Source: Roseibium sp. MMSF_3412
GTDB taxonomy: Bacteria > Pseudomonadota > Alphaproteobacteria > Rhizobiales > Stappiaceae
Direction of reading: 5' to 3'
Assembly: GCF_030733265.1 (NCBI RefSeq)
Contig: NZ_JASHJI010000020.1
Span: 1 to 64,000 of the forward strand
Length of the DNA stretch: 64,000 nucleotides
The notes beneath the pieces are model-generated. The model was not told the origin of the DNA and did no database searches. It worked only from the letters and a program-made list of their open reading frames with translations. Below, piece after piece: positions 43,344-51,258 of this stretch. Made by a program: the position numbers and the translations under genes. Within the stretch, counting starts at the first letter, position 1; the number at the start of each line of letters is the position of its first letter.

Positions 43344-43383
43344 AACCCTGTGGGTTCGGGTTCGACTCCCGGTAACTGCCCCA
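43340..43383 (+). ncRNA. tRNA-like element 3: acceptor-T-arm minihelix with CCA
   Basis: GGCA (43340-43343) can pair with TGCC (43377-43380), enclosing a T arm TCGGG-TTCGACT-CCCGG and followed by CCA at 43381-43383. There is no room for D and anticodon arms. A minihelix of this kind is the part of tRNA recognised by CCA-handling and processing enzymes. Confidence 0.45.
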
Positions 43384-43391
43384 TTGGGGCG

Positions 43392-43412
43392 ACAGCTTCA
43401 GGTGCTGTTTTT
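43392..43412 (+). terminator. Intrinsic terminator after the tRNA-like array
   Basis: ACAGC (43392-43396) pairs with GCTGT (43404-43408) around a 7-base loop and is followed by a T run to 43412. It follows the last CCA by 8 bases, so the array can be a short independent transcript, with read-through to slipin possible. Confidence 0.6.
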
Positions 43413-43757
43413 AAAAAGGGATCTGAAGGGATCTTGCGGACGCAGGAGGCGTAGCCCTGTCTTCGGACATGGCGCGCGGATTGCCGACGCCAGGCGCCCT
43501 CGCCCGGTTGCCGTCGATGGCTGCGCTGCGATTTTGCCGGACGTGCTCCTTTTCGAAGGGGTGCTACCCGCCTCACCGCCGCAAGGCCCTCTGGCCGGAA
43601 ACCCGGTGGGAGCCCTCGTGCTCTCTTCAGGTCTCCAGACCTGTTCAGTTCTTCGCCCCGGATCGCCCGATGGACGTTCCGGAAACCACCAACCGCAAAC
43701 CAGACATCAACATGAAAGGACAGCCAAGTGCCTTAGAGCCATGGAAGGAGTATCGAA
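43413..43757 (+). other. Long leader before the slipin gene
   Basis: This 345-bp stretch lies between the tRNA-like array and slipin. Open frames here overlap the slipin start and show no family motifs, so I do not call a gene. AAGGAG seven bases before 43758 is the slipin ribosome site. Confidence 0.4.
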
Positions 43758-44912
43758 ATGATGACTATTCTCGACAAAATTCGCGGGCGAACCCGCGTTG
43801 TGATTTCCGAAAACGAACGAGCGGTTCACCTCGTCAGAGGTGAGATCCAGGGCATCCTCGAACCGGGCGAACACAGTCTGAAAAACGGCCGTGGTACGCT
43901 CGTGGTGGAACGGCAGTCACTGGCATCGCCCGAGTTCAGGTCCGGTTATGAGAAGGCACTTTTCGATAAGCTCCCTGACGTGGCCGAAAAGCACCTGACC
44001 GTCGTGCGGACCCGGTCCGCCGAGGTTGCGATTGTCGAACGGGACGGACAGATCCACAAGGTTCTGGGTCCTGATGAACGGCTTGTTCTTTGGACGGCTG
44101 CAGGACCGTGGACCTGGGAATTGATCGACACGCAGGAACAGCCGGAACTGCCGCAGAAACTGATGCGCAGGCTGGGCGATGCAAAGCAGACGCAACAGTT
44201 TGAAATCGTTCGGGTGAGCGAGGGAAACGTTGCCCTGTTCTTTGTCGACGGCATCCTGACCCGGACGCTCAAGGCAGGTGTGCACGCGTTCTGGAAGGCC
44301 GGACGGTCGCTGACCCAGAAGCTTATCGACCTGAAACGGCAGAGCCTCGACGTTACGGGACAGGAACTCCTGACGCTTGACCGTGTCACGATCCGGATCA
44401 ACCTGTCAGCGGAATTTCGCGTCGTTGACCCGGTCAAGGCTGCGCAGGACGTCAAGGACTTCACCGACACGCTGCACCGGGCGCTCCAGGTGGTGTTCCG
44501 GAAGCAACTCGGCGCGCTGAAGCTGGATCAGATCCTCGAGCGCAAGGGCGAGGTCAACGCGGAGGCAACCGCCCGGATCCAGTCGGACATGGCTGCGATC
44601 GGTCTGGAGATCCACGATATCGTCCTGAAGGATGTGATCCTGCCGGGCGAAATGCGTGAGATCCTCAACAAGGTTGTTACGGCTGAAAAAGAGGCCGAAG
44701 CCAACGTGATCCGGCGCCGGGAAGAAACCAACGCAACCCGTTCACTTCTGAACACGGCCAAGGTCATGGCGGAAAATCCGGTCATGCTGCGGCTGAAGGA
44801 ACTGGAAGCGCTGGAATCGATCGCCGCAAAAGTGGATCGACTGACGGTCCACAACGGAACCGGAGGCTTGATGAACGATCTTGTCAAGCTGCGCGACGAC
44901 AGCGCGGCGTAA
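43758..44912 (+). CDS. Slipin-family (SPFH/band-7) protein
   Basis: The 384-residue protein has an SPFH/band-7 domain at about 150-320 (LFFVDGILTRTLKAGVHAFW, SLDVTGQELLTLDRVTIRIN, RKQLGALKLDQILERKGEVN) and a coiled-coil tail (VVTAEKEAEANVIRRREETN). The N-terminal ~140 residues hold a second, degenerate copy of the same opening (HLVRGEIQGILEPGEHSLKN). It lacks the N-terminal membrane hairpin of typical slipins. SPFH proteins form ring or cage oligomers. Its placement between a tRNA-like array and a KptA gene suggests an RNA-repair scaffold role, which is inference. Confidence 0.88.
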   Translation: MMTILDKIRGRTRVVISENERAVHLVRGEIQGILEPGEHSLKNGRGTLVVERQSLASPEFRSGYEKALFDKLPDVAEKHLTVVRTRSAEVAIVERDGQIHKVLGPDERLVLWTAAGPWTWELIDTQEQPELPQKLMRRLGDAKQTQQFEIVRVSEGNVALFFVDGILTRTLKAGVHAFWKAGRSLTQKLIDLKRQSLDVTGQELLTLDRVTIRINLSAEFRVVDPVKAAQDVKDFTDTLHRALQVVFRKQLGALKLDQILERKGEVNAEATARIQSDMAAIGLEIHDIVLKDVILPGEMREILNKVVTAEKEAEANVIRRREETNATRSLLNTAKVMAENPVMLRLKELEALESIAAKVDRLTVHNGTGGLMNDLVKLRDDSAA

Positions 44913-44918
44913 CATCGG

Positions 44919-44953
44919 TCGGCGCGGGGCAACCCGCGCCGATTTCTTTTTTT
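44919..44953 (+). terminator. Strong intrinsic terminator after slipin
   Basis: A perfect 10-bp stem (TCGGCGCGGG / CCCGCGCCGA, 44919-44928 with 44933-44942, loop GCAA) is followed by TTTCTTTTTTT. It separates slipin from kptA, so kptA probably has its own promoter. Confidence 0.85.
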
Positions 44954-45041
44954 ACACCGCCTCGGTCTAGAACTGGGGCCAGTTTACAATGTTTCTTGAG
45001 ACCCCGGCTCAAGGCCGGGGCGGCACGAAAAAATACCTAAA

Positions 45042-45593
45042 ATGCAAAACACCACAAAAATCTCCAAACAGCTGTCGTTCTGGCTGAGGCATTGTCCGCA
45101 GGACGCCGGCCTGGTTCTGTCCGAAACGGGTTGGGCAGATGTCGGCGCTGTTTTGAAAGCACTCGAAACGAAGGGCATGTCTTGCAACGCCGCCCGGCTC
45201 GGCCAGGTCGTCGCTTCAAACGACAAGCAACGCTTTGAACTTTCTCAAGACGGCAGTTCAATTCGAGCGCGACAAGGGCACTCCGTTCAGATCGACCTTG
45301 AATTGGCACCCGTCACCCCGCCGCACACGCTATTTCACGGAACTGCGGAACGCTTTCTCTCTTCGATCCTGGACGAAGGATTGAAACCGATGCGGCGTCA
45401 TCATGTGCATCTGTCCGGCAATCCCGATACGGCACTCAAGGTTGGCAAAAGGCACGGCAAGCCTGTTGTCCTGCTGGTCGATGCCGAAAGAATGGTCGCC
45501 GAGGGGCACCTCTTTTACCGGACAGAAAACGGCGTCTGGCTCACGTCATCCGTACCTGTGGGCTTTCTGGCAAGGAATTCCGGCAAAGTGTGA
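45042..45593 (+). CDS. kptA: RNA 2'-phosphotransferase, KptA/Tpt1
   Basis: The 183-residue protein transfers the 2'-phosphate of ligated RNA to NAD+, the last step of fungal-type tRNA splicing. It has the full Tpt1 pattern: SFWLRHCPQDAGL (Arg16-His17), VASNDKQRFELS (Arg64), IRARQGHS, LFHGTAERFLSSILDEGL and RRHHVHLS (Arg119), plus RHGKPVVLLVDA. The catalytic Arg-His-Arg-Arg set is intact. Bacteria mostly lack the pathway that makes 2'-phosphate junctions, so the natural role is debated. A hairpin (CCCCGGC/GCCGGGG, 45002-45020) precedes the start. Confidence 0.95.
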   Translation: MQNTTKISKQLSFWLRHCPQDAGLVLSETGWADVGAVLKALETKGMSCNAARLGQVVASNDKQRFELSQDGSSIRARQGHSVQIDLELAPVTPPHTLFHGTAERFLSSILDEGLKPMRRHHVHLSGNPDTALKVGKRHGKPVVLLVDAERMVAEGHLFYRTENGVWLTSSVPVGFLARNSGKV

Positions 45594-45665
45594 CGTAGCG
45601 ACATTGACGAAAACCGGCAATCAGCTGACACTTTCGGCATGATTTTTTAAAGAGCTGGTTTGACG

Positions 45666-46571
45666 ATGAAGTTTCCTGCATCCCGCCTGTTAGTTGACAC
45701 GCATTCCTGCCCGAGTTGCTTCGGTGTTCCATTGCCGATCGTCTGGAAGTGCGCCTGGACCGTCTGGACCGGCAAGTCGCCCCAGGCGCGTATGACGGAC
45801 TTGTGCCTTTGCCTTGGCCCCCCACCGCCGATCGGCGGAGACCCGATCATGAGCGGTGCATTCAATGTTCTCGTGGAAGGCCTTCCGGCGGCACGCATGA
45901 CCGACCTGACCCTCAAAGCCGGTACACTCGTAACCGGCTATCCCCGAGTTCTGATTGGAATGCAGGCCGGCGGAGGCGGTGGCGGTGGCGGTGGCGGCGG
46001 AGCAGGCGCAGTTGGACCCGGACCAGTTGGCAAAACCAATGTCGGGCCGTCCATTGTCGTTGAAGGGACCGAGGATTTTAGAGAGAAAACCGTACAGGCA
46101 CTCGCAAAAATCGCCCAGACCCCGTCAGGAAACAAGCTTCTCAACGATCTCCACACTTCCGGCAAGACGATCACGATCGTAGAGACGACCGGTGGAAACG
46201 AAGTCACCGACTTTGATGCCAACGGCGGATTGGATGCCAGCGGTAAACCCGGGTCCGGTTGTGATACGACTGTGCACTACAATCCAAATACAACCACGCT
46301 TGGACCGGATGAGCCCTGGATGACCCGGCCACCCGAAATTGGCCTTGCCCATGAGCTGATCCACTCCTCGCACGCTGCAAACGGCGAATTGGATTTTACT
46401 GAGGTGGACAATGATGGACAGGCAGATCCCTCCGATCCGACAAAAAAGACTCAGGTTATCAAGGAAGAAGCAAGGACCGTTGGATTTCCGCCCCACGACA
46501 ACGAACCCTATAGCGAGAACAAGATCAGGGACGAGTGGGACCCCAAGCAGCCCCAACGCCCATACTATTAA
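45666..46571 (+). CDS. PAAR-domain effector with C-terminal zinc metallopeptidase (M91-like)
   Basis: The ~301-residue protein opens with a PAAR-type domain (~1-105; CLCLGPPPPIGGDPIMSGAF, GLPAARMTDLTLKAGTLVTG). A run of eleven glycines forms a linker. A toxin domain (~130-301) has the zinc motif IGLAHELIHSSHAANGELD, with HExxH and a further Glu as in peptidase M91/NleD-like enzymes. PAAR proteins tip the type VI secretion spike, so this is a likely antibacterial or host-directed effector. The ATG at 45666 is preferred over TTG at 45660. No T6SS structural genes are in the window. Confidence 0.82.
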   Translation: MKFPASRLLVDTHSCPSCFGVPLPIVWKCAWTVWTGKSPQARMTDLCLCLGPPPPIGGDPIMSGAFNVLVEGLPAARMTDLTLKAGTLVTGYPRVLIGMQAGGGGGGGGGGGAGAVGPGPVGKTNVGPSIVVEGTEDFREKTVQALAKIAQTPSGNKLLNDLHTSGKTITIVETTGGNEVTDFDANGGLDASGKPGSGCDTTVHYNPNTTTLGPDEPWMTRPPEIGLAHELIHSSHAANGELDFTEVDNDGQADPSDPTKKTQVIKEEARTVGFPPHDNEPYSENKIRDEWDPKQPQRPYY

Positions 46572-46584
46572 TCGGCGCAATTTC

Positions 46585-47214
46585 ATGGCAGGACTGACGA
46601 CAGCCAGCCTCGCCTGCATTATCGACGAAAAGGCAGACGCAATGTCGGCAATCACAAATCAGAACGGTGACATGACTCTGTCCGCGCAAATGCGCCAGGA
46701 CGGCATCTTCATGATGTTGACCTACCAGGTCACCAACACCTCCGATAGCACCCTCTATTTGTTCGACGTTCTCCACGACCAATTCGATGGAGCGGTTTTC
46801 CCCCTGGTTGATGCGTGTTATGCATCTCTGGAACAGGGGCAGCTTGTTCTGAGCCGCCAGATCGTTGCTGTGCCAAAAGGCACGCTGGTCGAATACGTAA
46901 ACATTCCTTTTGTAACTGCAATCAAACCGGGATTCTCGGTAGAAAAGACCGTACGGCAAGTACAGCCCGTTTTTCCGTGGTCACCCTATACTGATCGCGA
47001 TCGGATACCTGAAGCAAAAGGTGTTATCCAGATGAGTGCCTGGTTCCGTGTAGGGTACTTCCTGGGCGTCGAGGGAACGAGCGACCTGATCAAGGCGATG
47101 CCAACCGACCAGGGCACTCGCCCCGCATTCAGTCCTTTTCCATATGCGTCGCAAAAGACGCTGATGACCGGCCCCCTCGGCAACATCGCTGTCTACGATA
47201 TGGGACAGAACTAA
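46585..47214 (+). CDS. Candidate immunity protein paired with the PAAR effector
   Basis: This protein of ~209 residues or more follows the effector by 13 bp. Upstream of the ATG at 46585 the frame continues to a TTG near 46477 with AGGA in front; that longer form contains RRNFMAGLTTASLACII, a Tat-like signal, and would send the protein to the periplasm, where a peptidase effector may act. The ATG version lacks the twin arginine. I do not recognise a domain (HDQFDGAVFPLVDACYASLE, ASQKTLMTGPLGNIAVYDMG). The immunity role is inferred from position. It overlaps the DUF930 gene tail by 4 bases, convergent. Confidence 0.55.
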   Translation: MAGLTTASLACIIDEKADAMSAITNQNGDMTLSAQMRQDGIFMMLTYQVTNTSDSTLYLFDVLHDQFDGAVFPLVDACYASLEQGQLVLSRQIVAVPKGTLVEYVNIPFVTAIKPGFSVEKTVRQVQPVFPWSPYTDRDRIPEAKGVIQMSAWFRVGYFLGVEGTSDLIKAMPTDQGTRPAFSPFPYASQKTLMTGPLGNIAVYDMGQN

Positions 47215-48647
47215 AACTGGGACAGTCCGCGAGCGAGCCACTGAGACCGGGGGATCTCTTCTCCAATCTTGAAGCTGAACCTTTCGACCCGCGTCACGCC
47301 TGCGTTCGTCTCACACCGGAAAGCGATATCAAACCAGCGCCCGAGGCTGCGAAACGCAACGCGTTGGTATTCCAGCACCGTTCCCCCTCTTGCGCGTGCA
47401 CGCGGCAGCGCTTCCGGCGGCACCGGGCTGACAGCGGTAAGCTGTGCATCCAGCTCGGTCATGCAGAGCAGGCTCAACCGTTCTCCTTCCGTGAGGCCCC
47501 GCATTCTCGAGGTGATGCGCGGATTGTTGGCGGAATAGATCTGCCGCGCCTGGATGTGGCCCGGACGGCGCACGGTTCCGGCAGAAGATGACGCCGACGA
47601 CGAAGCGGACGGCGTGGCACGGGCGACCTGCCGCGCCGGTTTGGGCGCTGGCGGCGCTGCGCTGACAATCGGCCCAACCGTGCCGAAATCATCGGGCGCA
47701 ATCTCGTCCGCATCGCCGACATTCACCTCAGCCTCCGTTCCGGCCTCGGCCAGTTCCACCGGTTTCGGCTGCGGTTCGGGCGTGACATCCGTTTCCGTTT
47801 CACTGACCGGACCTGCGAGCGGATCGAAGTCGTCGGCAACCTCGGTCTCCAAGGGTGTGTCCGGCGTGGTTTCCTCCGTTGCCACGATCTCTTCTTCAGG
47901 CACGTCTTGTTCTGGCAACTCTTCGTCCGGAGCATCTGCCTCGGCCGTATCGGTCTCGGCAAGGTCTTCTTCAATGGCGGGTTCGTCAGCCGGCTCGGAC
48001 GTCACCACGTCCTCATTCACCTCTTCCGCCACTTCCTCGGCAACGTCCTCTGCAACATCGCTGTCTTCCGTTCCGGCGTCGGCGATCTGCTCGGCCTCGT
48101 CCAATGGCTCCGTCTCTTCGGTTTCCTGCGTCTCTTCCGTCTCCGCGACTTCTTCCTCGACGGGTTCCTGAAGAGGCTGAAGCTCGGTGTCCTGCGGTTC
48201 GGGGTCTTCCTCGGCAAATTCCTGAACCGCTTCCTGAATGGAGGGAGGCGGCGGGGTGTCCGCGGTTTCTTCCTCTTCAGGCGCGGGAGCCGGTTCGGGC
48301 GGCGGCTCTTCTGTCTCTTCTTCGGTTTCCTCTTGCTCGGGTGCCGGTTCAGGCGGGAGATTTTCCTCCTGCTCGTCTTGCTCTTCCGGTTGTTCTTCGC
48401 TCTGGGGCTGATCTTCGGCTTGTTCTTCTGCCGCGGCGTCCTCTTCCGCTGGGGCAGGCAACGTGATGATTTCCACCTCGACAGGCTCCTGGCCGGGTTC
48501 CGTCACATAGCCGGAAATGCCCCCCAGAAGGACAAGCGCAAGCGCCCCGTGAAGGACGAGCGAAGTCGCAAGCCCCCAGGTAAAAGTCTGCCGGTCTTCT
48601 TTGGCCGCCTCGATCATCGGACGGTTCATATCTGCGATTATGGCCAA
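47211..48647 (-). CDS. TonB-like membrane protein with acidic linker and DUF930 domain
   Basis: The ~478-residue protein has one N-terminal membrane helix (~28-46; LATSLVLHGALALVLLGG) like TonB/TolA. A ~250-residue linker follows, dominated by Glu, Asp, Pro and Gln. The globular C-terminus (~375-478; RQIYSANNPRITSRMRGLTE, LSLLCMTELDAQL) matches DUF930. The linker would span the periplasm. Its function is unknown; DUF930 occurs in Hyphomicrobiales. The TTG at 48647 has GAGGG seven bases upstream; an ATG at 48629 is the alternative. It reads the same way as rpoD but is separated by a terminator. Confidence 0.82.
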   Translation of the reverse strand: MAIIADMNRPMIEAAKEDRQTFTWGLATSLVLHGALALVLLGGISGYVTEPGQEPVEVEIITLPAPAEEDAAAEEQAEDQPQSEEQPEEQDEQEENLPPEPAPEQEETEEETEEPPPEPAPAPEEEETADTPPPPSIQEAVQEFAEEDPEPQDTELQPLQEPVEEEVAETEETQETEETEPLDEAEQIADAGTEDSDVAEDVAEEVAEEVNEDVVTSEPADEPAIEEDLAETDTAEADAPDEELPEQDVPEEEIVATEETTPDTPLETEVADDFDPLAGPVSETETDVTPEPQPKPVELAEAGTEAEVNVGDADEIAPDDFGTVGPIVSAAPPAPKPARQVARATPSASSSASSSAGTVRRPGHIQARQIYSANNPRITSRMRGLTEGERLSLLCMTELDAQLTAVSPVPPEALPRARARGGTVLEYQRVAFRSLGRWFDIAFRCETNAGVTRVERFSFKIGEEIPRSQWLARGLSQF

Positions 48648-48709
48648 AAAAGAGCCCTCGACCGAGTTTCCGCAATCACCATTTCTTCAAATGAGTTCCA
48701 GATCGTAAA

Positions 48710-48738
48710 CAAAAAACCCGGCATCGAAGCCGGGTTTT
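48710..48738 (-). terminator. Intrinsic terminator of rpoD
   Basis: A 10-bp stem (AAAACCCGGC at 48713-48722 with GCCGGGTTTT at 48729-48738) is followed on the minus strand by a T-rich run, 28 bp past the rpoD stop. Confidence 0.85.
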
Positions 48739-48765
48739 CGCAAATATCTCGAACTGCGCAGCGTC

Positions 48766-50763
48766 TTAGCTGTCCAGGAAGGAACGCAGTTTGCGGGACC
48801 GGCTCGGGTGCTTGAGCTTGCGCAGCGCCTTTGCCTCGATCTGGCGGATACGTTCGCGGGTCACCGAGAACTGCTGACCGACTTCTTCCAGCGTGTGGTC
48901 CGTATTCATGCCGATGCCGAAGCGCATTCTGAGGACACGCTCCTCGCGCGGCGTCAGCGAAGCCAGAACGCGTGTGGTCGTTTCACGCAGGTTCGACTGG
49001 ATCGCCGCGTCGATCGGCAGCACGGCGTTCTTGTCTTCAATGAAATCGCCGAGATGCGAATCTTCCTCGTCACCGATCGGCGTTTCGAGCGAGATCGGCT
49101 CCTTGGCGATCTTCAGAACCTTGCGCACCTTTTCCAGCGGCATCTGCAGCTTTTCGGCCAGCTCTTCCGGGGTCGGTTCACGGCCGATCTCATGCAGCAT
49201 CTGGCGCGACGTCCGGACGATCTTGTTAATCGTCTCGATCATGTGCACCGGAATACGGATCGTCCGTGCCTGGTCCGCGATGGACCGGGTGATGGCCTGT
49301 CGGATCCACCAAGTCGCGTAGGTGGAGAACTTGTAACCGCGCCGGTACTCGAATTTGTCGACCGCCTTCATCAGGCCGATATTGCCTTCCTGAATGAGAT
49401 CCAGGAATTGCAGGCCGCGATTGGTGTATTTCTTGGCGATCGAGATCACGAGACGCAGGTTCGCCTCGACCATTTCCTTCTTGGCGATGCGCGCTTCGCG
49501 CTCGCCCTTTTGCACCATGGCGACGATGCGGCGGAATTCGGTGATCTCAAGACCGGTTTCGGTTGCAAGCGTCTGGATATCCTGACGCAGCTCGCGGACG
49601 GTCTCTTTTTCCTTGGCGATGAAGTTCTTCCAGCCGCGCGTCGACAGGTTGGCGACCTTGCGCAGCCAGTTCGGATCAAGTTCGGCACCCTGGTACTGTT
49701 TCAGGAAGTCGGTGCGGTCGACATTGTAGCTGTCGGCCAGACGCAGCAGGCGGCCTTCGTAACCCATCAGCCGCTTGTTGATGTCATAGAGCTGGGCAAC
49801 GAGAGCATCGATGCGGTTCTGATTGAGCGACAGGCTCTTCACATCGACGATGATGTCTTCTTTCAGCTTCTTGTAGCGGCGCTCCTGGCTGGGCGACAGG
49901 GTCTTGTTGGCCAGTTTGTTCTCGACCAGTTGATCCTGAAGGCGGCGCAGTTTCTTGTAGTTGTCGGCAATGTTGTCGAACGTTTCCAGGACGCCGGGCT
50001 TCAGCTCCGCTTCCATCGCGGAGAGGGAAACGTTGGATTCGAACTCGTCGTCGTCCTCTTCCTCGCCCTCGCCTTCCGCGTTTTCGTTCTCCGTATCTTC
50101 CGAAGCGCCTTCCGGTGCCTTTTCTTCGCGGGAGTCGCTCGGAGCGACATCATCGTTTGCCACCTGCGGTCCGGCCTTGGCATCCGGGCCGGCATAGGTC
50201 GCTTCCAGGTCGATAATGTCGCGCAGGAGAACCTGGGCTTCGTTGAGTTCGTCGCGCCAGATGATAATGGCCTGGAACGTCAGCGGGCTTTCGCAAAGAC
50301 CTGCAATCATTGCCTCGCGGCCGGCCTCGATGCGCTTGGCAATCGCGATCTCGCCTTCGCGGGACAACAGTTCGACAGACCCCATCTCGCGCAGATACAT
50401 GCGCACCGGGTCATCGGTCCTGTCTGCAGGTTCCTTGGTGGTGGTGGTCTTTGCAACGGCGGTCGTGGTTGTCGTGGCCAGTTCGCCGCCATCGACTTCT
50501 TCCGGGCCATCCTCGGCTTCATCGGAATCGATCACATTGATGCCCATGTCGGACAGCATCGACATCGTGTCTTCGATCTTCTCCGAAGAGACCTGTTCGG
50601 AAGGCAGGACCTCGTTCAGCTCGTCATAAGTGACGTAGCCGCGTTTCTTCGCGGCCTTGATCATCTTTTTGACGGCGGCATCCGACAAATCGAGAAGCGG
50701 GCCGTCCGGACCGTCCGTGCTTGCTTCCTGGTTTTCGTCTGCTTGCGTCGCTTTGGCTACCAT
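48766..50763 (-). CDS. rpoD: RNA polymerase primary sigma factor RpoD
   Basis: The 665-residue housekeeping sigma-70 has region 1.1 (~30-90; [20 protein letters not shown]) and an acidic non-conserved region typical of alphaproteobacteria (~200-245, [17 protein letters not shown]). Region 2 ([32 protein letters not shown]), region 3 and region 4 ([40 protein letters not shown]) follow. All core motifs are intact. The order yqeY-dnaG-rpoD is a variant of the macromolecular synthesis operon. The 495-bp gap before it indicates its own promoters. Confidence 0.98.
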   Translation of the reverse strand: MVAKATQADENQEASTDGPDGPLLDLSDAAVKKMIKAAKKRGYVTYDELNEVLPSEQVSSEKIEDTMSMLSDMGINVIDSDEAEDGPEEVDGGELATTTTTAVAKTTTTKEPADRTDDPVRMYLREMGSVELLSREGEIAIAKRIEAGREAMIAGLCESPLTFQAIIIWRDELNEAQVLLRDIIDLEATYAGPDAKAGPQVANDDVAPSDSREEKAPEGASEDTENENAEGEGEEEDDDEFESNVSLSAMEAELKPGVLETFDNIADNYKKLRRLQDQLVENKLANKTLSPSQERRYKKLKEDIIVDVKSLSLNQNRIDALVAQLYDINKRLMGYEGRLLRLADSYNVDRTDFLKQYQGAELDPNWLRKVANLSTRGWKNFIAKEKETVRELRQDIQTLATETGLEITEFRRIVAMVQKGEREARIAKKEMVEANLRLVISIAKKYTNRGLQFLDLIQEGNIGLMKAVDKFEYRRGYKFSTYATWWIRQAITRSIADQARTIRIPVHMIETINKIVRTSRQMLHEIGREPTPEELAEKLQMPLEKVRKVLKIAKEPISLETPIGDEEDSHLGDFIEDKNAVLPIDAAIQSNLRETTTRVLASLTPREERVLRMRFGIGMNTDHTLEEVGQQFSVTRERIRQIEAKALRKLKHPSRSRKLRSFLDS

Positions 50764-51258
50764 ATTGTGCTCCAGTTCGCGACCGCGGTGGTCGCGCAGC
50801 GCTCTATTTCCGGCTTCAAACCAACCTGCCCTTTGCGCGCCGGCATTTTCGTGCGGCGGCGTCCGAAGGAATCAGTCTTGTCAGATTTGTAAACCGTGTC
50901 CCTTAAGTCCCAATTAACCGTGCGCATTTCGACATTGACATTTCTTGTTATCAACGAAGCACACAGCCTTTTGTTGAGGCACGCGCACGTACGCATGCCG
51001 AAGCGGTTTTCAAACGGGTCTGCAGCGTTTTTAGACTATTGACCGCGAGCAGGCTTGGGCTCCGGCGCTCGAATGCTGCAAAACCCCTATTTAGCTCGGC
51101 GCGCACGATTCGCAAGTGTGATTCGTCACCGGTCAATCGGAAAATGCAATTTTTTGGCGTCTCACACACGTTTGGAGCCGAATTCGGAAAATTCAGACCG
51201 TGCTTTCACTTCTGGTCCGACACATCTGCGCACGTATCGGCCGCTTCGGCCAAAGCCG
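50764..51258. other. Gene-free region between dnaG and rpoD
   Basis: This 495-bp stretch lies upstream of rpoD on the minus strand and should contain its promoters and any heat-shock control. I see no supported gene or RNA; exact promoter boxes could not be assigned with confidence. Confidence 0.5.

Noticed and set aside
43260-43454. A 64-residue frame (containing VWLEHRVSPRLSWVRFPLQP) across the tRNA-like elements
   Set aside because: This type of peptide is the usual false translation of tRNA T-arm sequence.
43384-43843. Two open frames in the slipin leader overlapping the slipin start
   Set aside because: They lack ribosome sites and motifs and one starts within the tRNA-like array; the slipin frame is clearly coding.
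48808-50892. A 694-residue open frame antisense to rpoD
   Set aside because: The opposite strand is unmistakably RpoD with all sigma regions; the antisense frame has no family motif and is a shadow of GC-rich codon use.
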